51,876 bases of DNA from Sideroxyarcus sp. (lineage in GTDB: Bacteria; Pseudomonadota; Gammaproteobacteria; Burkholderiales; Gallionellaceae), in NCBI GenBank assembly GCA_030652215.1, contig JAUSBC010000007.1:1-51876 (forward strand), read 5' to 3'. A program made the position numbers and the translations under genes. Shown in pieces: positions 46,257 to 51,876 of the stretch. Numbering within the stretch: position 1 is the stretch's first letter; the number at the start of each line of letters is the position of its first letter. The notes below the pieces were generated by a model, which saw nothing but the letters and a program-made list of their open reading frames with translations, was not told the origin of the DNA and made no database searches.

Positions 46257-47344
46257 GGCGCCAGCACCCGCGAAAGTTGATCGCCGGAACGGACACGCGC
46301 CCATAGTTTTTCGCGCCGCCCCGTGTCTTCCGGCGGCTGCAGCCACACCAGCCGGTCGCCGGGCCTGCCGTCGGCTTGTTCGACCAGCGTACTTGCCAGT
46401 CCCTGGCGTTCGGTCAACAGGCGGCTGGCCTGTTCGCCCAGCATGTGGTCTATCCACGCATGCGACAGAGCGGGATCGCGGGCTGCGCGCGTGACGACCC
46501 AGCAATCGAGCCACGCGAGCGCGCCCTCGTCCGGAATCGCATAGCCGATATCCGCTCCGGCCGCCTTTAGCAGTTGAACCTGCTGCATGCCGTAGTTGGC
46601 GAACATCAGCGCGGCCTTGTGGCGCAGAAAGAGTTGCACCGATTCTTCGGGTTGCGTGTAGAAGCCGAGTACATTGCGCCGCAAAGCGATCAGCTGTTCG
46701 GCGGCGCGCGGCCACTCTGCCGCTTCAATACGAAAAGGCGACTTGAGTTTGAGCCGTTGTGCCGCGAGCGAGAAGTTGTGCGTGCCGCCGTCGTAGGCAA
46801 TCACCTTGCCGCGATACCGCGAATCCCACAGCGCGGCAATCCTCGTCGGCGCTACGGCGACCTGCTTGCGGTCGTAAATCAGCCCCATCCCGGAATAGGT
46901 GAACGGAATACCGAAAGCCCTGCCTTCGGCCATCGCACCGGGAATAGCCGCCAAGTCTCGGAAGCGGGGGAGTTGACGGCGGGTATTGGGGATCAGTTCG
47001 GGTTTCAGCGCCTGCACGAGATTCGCAGCGATGTAGCGCTGCAGCTCGGCAACATTGACCGCGAATACATCGTAATCCATGTTGCGCGTACTGATTTTCT
47101 GCCACAGCGTGGCGTCCGAAGTAACAATGGTCACCTCGACCCGCACGCCGTGCTGCTGCTCGAAACTTTGCACCACTTCGGGTTCCGCATAGCCCGGCCA
47201 AGCCAGCACCCGCAACACAGGAGTCGCTGCCCAAGCCGGCGCAACGCCGAATAGCAACAGAAACCCCGCCGTCAGCAAGGACCTCCTGTTCCACACGGAC
47301 GAAATCAGGGAGCGCTCGACGCTTATATTTATGCAGTTGACCAT
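46253..47344 (-). CDS. Periplasmic substrate-binding protein, PotD/NspS-like
   Basis: This 363-residue protein is a periplasmic binding protein of the polyamine/iron type. The signal peptide is SLLTAGFLLLFGVAPAWAA, preceded by NRR, so Tat export is possible. The mature start LRVLAWPGYAEPEVVQSFEQ, the lobe-1 MDYDVFAVNVAELQRYIAAN, the hinge FGIPFTYSGMGLIYDRKQV and the VQLFLRHKAALMFANYGMQQ segment are typical of PotD-like proteins. There is no ABC permease or ATPase beside it. Instead its stop overlaps a membrane diguanylate cyclase gene by four bases, so it is better read as a ligand sensor for that cyclase, as NspS is for MbaA. The ATG at 47344 is preferred to one at 47470. Confidence 0.88.
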   Translation of the reverse strand: MVNCINISVERSLISSVWNRRSLLTAGFLLLFGVAPAWAATPVLRVLAWPGYAEPEVVQSFEQQHGVRVEVTIVTSDATLWQKISTRNMDYDVFAVNVAELQRYIAANLVQALKPELIPNTRRQLPRFRDLAAIPGAMAEGRAFGIPFTYSGMGLIYDRKQVAVAPTRIAALWDSRYRGKVIAYDGGTHNFSLAAQRLKLKSPFRIEAAEWPRAAEQLIALRRNVLGFYTQPEESVQLFLRHKAALMFANYGMQQVQLLKAAGADIGYAIPDEGALAWLDCWVVTRAARDPALSHAWIDHMLGEQASRLLTERQGLASTLVEQADGRPGDRLVWLQPPEDTGRREKLWARVRSGDQLSRVLAP

Positions 47345-47592
47345 GAGGCAAACCCTAACCTGCACCGCCCGGCCGGTCAACCGTACGGAAGTGCTGGTTA
47401 ATACTCGCGCTGTCTGCCATAGCCGGCCTCGCCACTGCGAGCGGAATGACGCAAATTCCAATTTCGGCACTTATCCGCCATCCCGTCTGTTTCCCGCATC
47501 AAACCGGGCAATCTCCCCGTTCCGATGCGCAGCTATAACCAATGACTTACCCAGCGTCGTTTGCTGGGTTAATCAGATGGCTAGTAGTTCTT

Positions 47593-48450
47593 TCAGTAGA
47601 GAACCTCCTGCCAACGCCCCGCAGCAACCATTTCTTTGCGCTTTGACGTCCATGCATCGGGGGAGCCGGCGATGTTGACCATCGCACCGGTGATCATGTC
47701 GTGCATCTGCTTCACGCCAGCCGCATAGACGCGGCTGTCCGAGCTGTTCACGATTTCCCAAACTTCTGCCGCATTCTGTTCAATCGCCTTGTCCAGCGCG
47801 ACGGGTACATTGAATGCGGGGCGCGGGCTCACTGCAAGGAAAGCCTTGAACGTCGGCTGGTCAAAATAGTTGCCGATATCGTTATTGACATCGTTCATGT
47901 AAAGCGATTCCAGGCCGGTACGCGCCCCGTGGAAGAGCAGCACTTTCCCTTTCCAGCCGCCATGCTGTTCGTAGATTTTCCTGATCAGTCCGCGGAACGG
48001 CGCAATGCCGGTGCCCATGCCTATCATCAGCAAGTCGGCATTCTGGTTTTCCGGAATGATGAAAGGGTAACCGACCGGACCGGAAAATCTGATTTCGTCC
48101 CCCGGCTTCAGATCGCACAAGTAATTCGAGGCAACACCTGCATATTCCTCGCCGCTGGCTTCATCAATGAAGGAACAGCGGCGAACGCAAATTTCAAACC
48201 GGGAACCGGTATCGGACGAATCGGTGTCCGCAATTGAATAGAGCCGGGTGTGGTAGGGGTTGCCGTATTGGCCGGGAGCCAGGACGCGGACGCTGCTGCC
48301 CACTTTTCCGTCGAAGTAGAGACTGTCCGTGTGAAAGATCATCCGCCTGACTTCTTCCCGCGAGGAAGCTGGCGAGATGCGTTCCGAGCTGATCAGCTTC
48401 GCCTTGAAGATCATGGGGTCTCCGGCACCGTCAGTAAGTACGTTCTGCAT
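47593..48450 (-). CDS. Ferredoxin-NADP reductase-like flavoprotein
   Basis: This 285-residue enzyme has the plant-type FNR plan. The FAD-binding motif is RLYSIADTDSSD near residue 95 (the RxYS signature), followed by CVRRCSFIDEASGEEYAGVA; the NADP site is LLMIGMGTGIAPFRGLIRKI near 170, and the C-terminus ends REVLY-like as WQEVLY, with a terminal tyrosine that can stack on the flavin as in FNR. It would pass electrons between NADPH and ferredoxin. AAAGGAGA precedes the ATG; the open frame extends upstream to 48612 without similarity. It stands alone, and a weak hairpin without a T run lies at about 47547-47570. Confidence 0.9.
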   Translation of the reverse strand: MQNVLTDGAGDPMIFKAKLISSERISPASSREEVRRMIFHTDSLYFDGKVGSSVRVLAPGQYGNPYHTRLYSIADTDSSDTGSRFEICVRRCSFIDEASGEEYAGVASNYLCDLKPGDEIRFSGPVGYPFIIPENQNADLLMIGMGTGIAPFRGLIRKIYEQHGGWKGKVLLFHGARTGLESLYMNDVNNDIGNYFDQPTFKAFLAVSPRPAFNVPVALDKAIEQNAAEVWEIVNSSDSRVYAAGVKQMHDMITGAMVNIAGSPDAWTSKRKEMVAAGRWQEVLY

Positions 48451-48627
48451 TTTTATCTCCTTTGTTGTCTTTGGAATTACAGATAATTGCCGACCAAACA
48501 CGCGCTTGACCATTCTACTCTTTACTGCACGAAGCCTTTCGAAACCGGACAGGTCAACGGGCTGCGCGAGCGCGTTGACGGAAGCGGCTGATGCAAGGAC
48601 AATCCTGCGCACAACACAGGTACCCGT

Positions 48628-49050
48628 ATGTTCAACCCTACCCGCGACGAAGCAAGAAATTTTTTATTCGAGTCCTGGCGCAAACGCCGCGCGGGAGAGT
48701 TGCTCACGCCGTTGGAAGACCTCACCGCCCAGCTCATCGACAAGCATCAGGAATACCACGACCTGTTCAATGACCCCGAACGCAATCAGGACAAGGATTA
48801 CGCAGCGGACGGCAACGTGCTTAACCCCTTCCTGCACCTGATGATGCACTTGACCATCGAGGAACAGATATCCATCGGCCAGCCTCAGGGCATACGCGAA
48901 CAATTCGCGCGTTTGACCGAGAAGTACGAATCGGAACACGAGGCGCAACACGCGATCATGGATTGCCTTGGGGAAATGATCTGGCAGGCGCAACGCAACC
49001 AGACCGCGCCGGATGCGGCGATCTACATTTCCTGTCTGGAAAAACAATGA
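48628..49050 (+). CDS. DUF1841 family protein
   Basis: This 140-residue cytoplasmic protein belongs to the DUF1841 family, found in betaproteobacteria without known function. It starts MFNPTRDEARNFLFESWRKR and contains NPFLHLMMHLTIEEQISIGQ and the following HEAQHAIMDCLGEMIWQAQR, two histidine-rich helices with metal-site-like spacing (HLMMH, HEAQH). It overlaps the adenosyltransferase gene by ATGA, a pairing conserved in the group. Family recognition is good; function cannot be inferred beyond possible metal binding. Confidence 0.88.
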   Translation: MFNPTRDEARNFLFESWRKRRAGELLTPLEDLTAQLIDKHQEYHDLFNDPERNQDKDYAADGNVLNPFLHLMMHLTIEEQISIGQPQGIREQFARLTEKYESEHEAQHAIMDCLGEMIWQAQRNQTAPDAAIYISCLEKQ

Positions 49051-49577
49051 GGCTGAGCAAAATCACCACACGCACCGGCGACGACGGCACGACCGGGCTG
49101 GCGGACGGTTCGCGCGTCGCCAAGGATAGCGCCCGCATTACCGTCATCGGCGCCGTGGATGAACTCAACAGCCAGCTCGGCGTGTTGCTGGCCGAGCCCC
49201 TTCCTCAAGCGGTACGCGACGAACTGCTGCGCATCCAGAACGACCTGTTCGACTTCGGCGGGATGCTGGCATCACCCGGCGCGCCCTTCGAAGCAGCCAA
49301 GCTGGGCCGTCTGGACACTGCCATCGCGCACTACAACGCCAACCTGCCACCGCTCAAGGAATTCATCCTGCCCGGCGGCACGCGCGCCGCAGCGCTATGC
49401 CATGTCGCGCGTAGCGTGGCGCGGCGCGGCGAACGCGATTTATTTCATCTGATGCAAAAAGAAACAGCCCCTCGCGAGGGGCTGCAATATCTCAATCGTC
49501 TTTCCGATCTGTTGTTTGTTCTCTGCCGGGTGTTGAACCGCGAAGCGGGACAGGCGGAAACCCTCTGGCAAAGCTAA
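49047..49577 (+). CDS. Cob(I)alamin adenosyltransferase, PduO type
   Basis: This 176-residue enzyme transfers the adenosyl group of ATP to cob(I)alamin to make adenosylcobalamin. It has the N-terminal ATP-binding RTGDDGTTGLADGSRVAKDS, the VIGAVDELNSQLGVLLAEPL helix, and the conserved RSVARRGERDLFHL and NRLSDLLFVLCR motifs. Length matches PduO/MMAB proteins. It is coupled to DUF1841 by ATGA and converges with pssA, sharing four bases at the stops. A hairpin lies inside the gene at about 49460-49485, of no clear meaning. Confidence 0.94.
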   Translation: MRLSKITTRTGDDGTTGLADGSRVAKDSARITVIGAVDELNSQLGVLLAEPLPQAVRDELLRIQNDLFDFGGMLASPGAPFEAAKLGRLDTAIAHYNANLPPLKEFILPGGTRAAALCHVARSVARRGERDLFHLMQKETAPREGLQYLNRLSDLLFVLCRVLNREAGQAETLWQS

Positions 49578-50332
49578 GGCAGGGGCGACGGCGTTTTCGG
49601 TTTGCGAAAACTGAGCAGCCACATCACGTAGCCAGACAGGCAATAGCCGAAGAACAGCAGGAACAGGTGCAAAGGCGGGTCTACCGACACCAGGATGAAG
49701 AACAGCGCAAACAGGAAGATGACGATGAACGGCACGCTCTTGCGCATGTTGATCGACTTGAAGCTGTAGTACTTGAGATTGCTCACCATGCTCAGGCCCG
49801 CAAACACAGTCAGCGCGGCGGCATACCAGCGCAACTCGAAACCGGTGAAACGGTTGTCCAGCATCACCCACACGAAACCCGCCACCAGCGCCGCAGCGGC
49901 CGGACTGGGCAAGCCCTGGAAGTAGCGCTTGTCGATCACGTCGATGTTGGTGTTGAAACGCGCCAGGCGCAACGCGGCGCTCGCGCAGAAAATGAATGCC
50001 GCGAACCAGCCCCATTTCCCCAGATCGCGGAACGCCCACTCGTACATCAGGATGGAAGGCGCGACGCCGAACGACACCATATCGGACAGGCTGTCGTATT
50101 CCGCGCCGAATTCGCTCTGCGTGTGCGTCATGCGCGCCACGCGCCCGTCCAACCCGTCCAGCACCATGGCGATGAAGATGGCCACGGCTGCGTATTCGTA
50201 CTTGCTGTTCATGGCCTGCACGATCGCATAGAACCCGGCAAACAGCGCAGCCGTGGTGAACAGGTTGGGCAGCAAGTAGATGCTGCGCCTACGTAAGTCC
50301 ATGTGCTGCTTGCGCTGTGTTTGTTCGGTCAT
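49574..50332 (-). CDS. pssA: Phosphatidylserine synthase
   Basis: This 252-residue membrane enzyme makes phosphatidylserine from CDP-diacylglycerol and serine. The CDP-alcohol phosphotransferase signature is DGLDGRVARMTHTQSEFGAE followed by YDSLSD, with all expected aspartates (DG-xx-D-G ... G-xxx-D-xxx-D). About eight helices are present, starting at LPNLFTTAALFAGFYAIVQA. The ATG at 50332 is chosen because it begins MTEQTQRKQHMDLRRRSIYL; an upstream in-frame start at 50389 would overlap psd. It follows psd by four bases and belongs to an ilvC-psd-pssA block. Confidence 0.95.
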   Translation of the reverse strand: MTEQTQRKQHMDLRRRSIYLLPNLFTTAALFAGFYAIVQAMNSKYEYAAVAIFIAMVLDGLDGRVARMTHTQSEFGAEYDSLSDMVSFGVAPSILMYEWAFRDLGKWGWFAAFIFCASAALRLARFNTNIDVIDKRYFQGLPSPAAAALVAGFVWVMLDNRFTGFELRWYAAALTVFAGLSMVSNLKYYSFKSINMRKSVPFIVIFLFALFFILVSVDPPLHLFLLFFGYCLSGYVMWLLSFRKPKTPSPLP

Positions 50333-50336
50333 GGGT

Positions 50337-50975
50337 TCAGAGCTTCGCCAGAATGGTTGTGGTGGCAGACACTTTATCACCGATAGCAACCTTGACGGTA
50401 GCAGTCAATGGCAGATAGACGTCGACGCGTGAACCGAAACGGATGAAACCGTAACGCTGGCCGCGCGCCAATTGCTCGCCGACCTTGGTATAACACAGGA
50501 TGCGGCGTGCGATCAGGCCGGCCACTTGCACGAAGGTCACCATCTGCCCGTCGTTGGTTTTTAACACCACCGCATTGCGTTCATTCTCGGTCGATGCCTT
50601 GTCCAGATCAGCATTCACGAATTTACCCGGGAAATATTGCACTTTTTGTACTGTGCCGTCGGCCGGGCTGCGATTGGAGTGCACGTTGAACACGTTCATG
50701 AACACGCTGACCAGAATCGCATCGCGTTCCCCGTAAGGATCGCGGGCGCGTTCCACCTTGATGACGCGTCCGTCGCAAGCCGAAAGTACCGCACCGGCTT
50801 CCTGCGGTATTTCGCGTGCGGGATCGCGAAAGAACTGCAACACGAAAATAAAGATGATCCACAACGGAATCGACCAGGTCGCGCACCAGGCGGTGACTGC
50901 AATGGCCAATACCAGTGCAATGGCCAGAAACGGCCAGCCCTCGCGGGCGATGATGGGGTGTGGATAGTTTTTCAT
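50337..50975 (-). CDS. psd: Phosphatidylserine decarboxylase
   Basis: This 212-residue proenzyme decarboxylates phosphatidylserine to phosphatidylethanolamine. It is the short form of the family: membrane segments near the N-terminus ([20 protein letters not shown]), the [20 protein letters not shown] segment, the [20 protein letters not shown] motif and the self-cleavage site [15 protein letters not shown], where the serine becomes the pyruvoyl group. Phospholipid synthesis with the neighbouring pssA is complete. An 89-bp repeat-rich spacer separates it from ilvC. Confidence 0.96.
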   Translation of the reverse strand: MKNYPHPIIAREGWPFLAIALVLAIAVTAWCATWSIPLWIIFIFVLQFFRDPAREIPQEAGAVLSACDGRVIKVERARDPYGERDAILVSVFMNVFNVHSNRSPADGTVQKVQYFPGKFVNADLDKASTENERNAVVLKTNDGQMVTFVQVAGLIARRILCYTKVGEQLARGQRYGFIRFGSRVDVYLPLTATVKVAIGDKVSATTTILAKL

Positions 50976-51064
50976 AGGATTCAGGATTGGGGATTTAGGA
51001 TTTAGCCAGCTGGATTGAGGATCAAAGGAGTCTCCCCCAAGTCCTCAATCCCAATTCCCAAATC
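50976..51064. repeat. Repeat-rich spacer between psd and ilvC
   Basis: The stretch is built of GGATT-type units: GGATTCAGGATTGGGGATTT on one side and CTCAATCCCAATTCCCAAAT on the other, which are inverted copies with some mismatches. A GATTGAGGAT unit lies between. It can fold as a long stem but ends in no T run, so it is not an obvious terminator. No gene is present. Confidence 0.45.

Positions 51065-51876
<812 letters not shown>

Noticed and set aside
47547..47570. Hairpin ACCCAGC/GCTGGGT as a terminator of the FNR-like gene
   Set aside because: No T run follows on either strand, so intrinsic termination is not supported.
50976..51064. CRISPR-like short repeats between psd and ilvC
   Set aside because: The GGATT units are irregular, partly inverted and without unique spacers of constant length; no cas genes are near.

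Overview
The window reads as core chromosome of a high-GC betaproteobacterium, most like the Nitrosomonadales/Gallionella-Sideroxydans type. That placement rests on gene orders I know from betaproteobacteria (lolB-ispE-tRNA-Gln-prs; two M16 peptidases-rsmD-coaD-ferredoxin diverging from ftsY; ftsE-ftsX; aat next to bpt and pyrD; DUF1841-cobalamin adenosyltransferase; ilvC-psd-pssA). It is an inference from content and order, not from a database match.

Layout. 1-3727 (minus): TPR lipoprotein, lolB, ispE, tRNA-Gln and the start of prs. 3886-8365: a divergent export unit, with a NodT-type outer-membrane lipoprotein facing a three-gene Gld-type ABC operon. 8644-11622: a possible 27-codon leader, a large secreted lipoprotein, a strong terminator and an outer-membrane protein. 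12038-14251: mutM and an AT-richer DUF4124 gene. 14670-18612 (minus): M16 peptidase pair, rsmD, coaD, ferredoxin. 18694-21308: ftsY, ftsE, ftsX. 21441-23736: bacteriohemerythrin, then a secreted SnoaL-like protein with an ECF sigma/anti-sigma pair. 23894-25845 (minus): pmbA and a GNAT acetyltransferase. 25912-33306: yjgA, an esterase, a PilZ-like protein, aat, a diguanylate cyclase, bpt, a membrane protein and pyrD. 33343-34338: a small AT-rich patch with a membrane protein, an orphan antitoxin and a toxin cut to six codons. 34402-38474: a short KdpD-like kinase, KdpE and the Kup potassium transporter. 38575-44530: the complete rnfABCDGE-nth operon. 44553-47344 (minus): a periplasmic binding protein translationally coupled to a membrane diguanylate cyclase. 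47593-51876: a ferredoxin-NADP reductase-like enzyme, DUF1841, adenosyltransferase, pssA, psd and partial ilvC.

How the genes fit together. Most genes are housekeeping: N-end rule transferases, SRP receptor and division ABC proteins, phospholipid synthesis, pyrimidine and branched-chain amino acid synthesis, base-excision repair and Rnf electron transport. The accessory interest lies in the signalling pair at 44.5-47.3 kb, which resembles the NspS/MbaA arrangement; the Kup-linked KdpDE pair without kdpFABC; the export cassette at 3.9-11.6 kb; and a set of palindromic intergenic repeats, two of which meet coding sequence. No CRISPR array, intact insertion sequence, prophage or rRNA is visible. 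Start sites, promoters and domain calls come from reading the sequence; no homology search was run.
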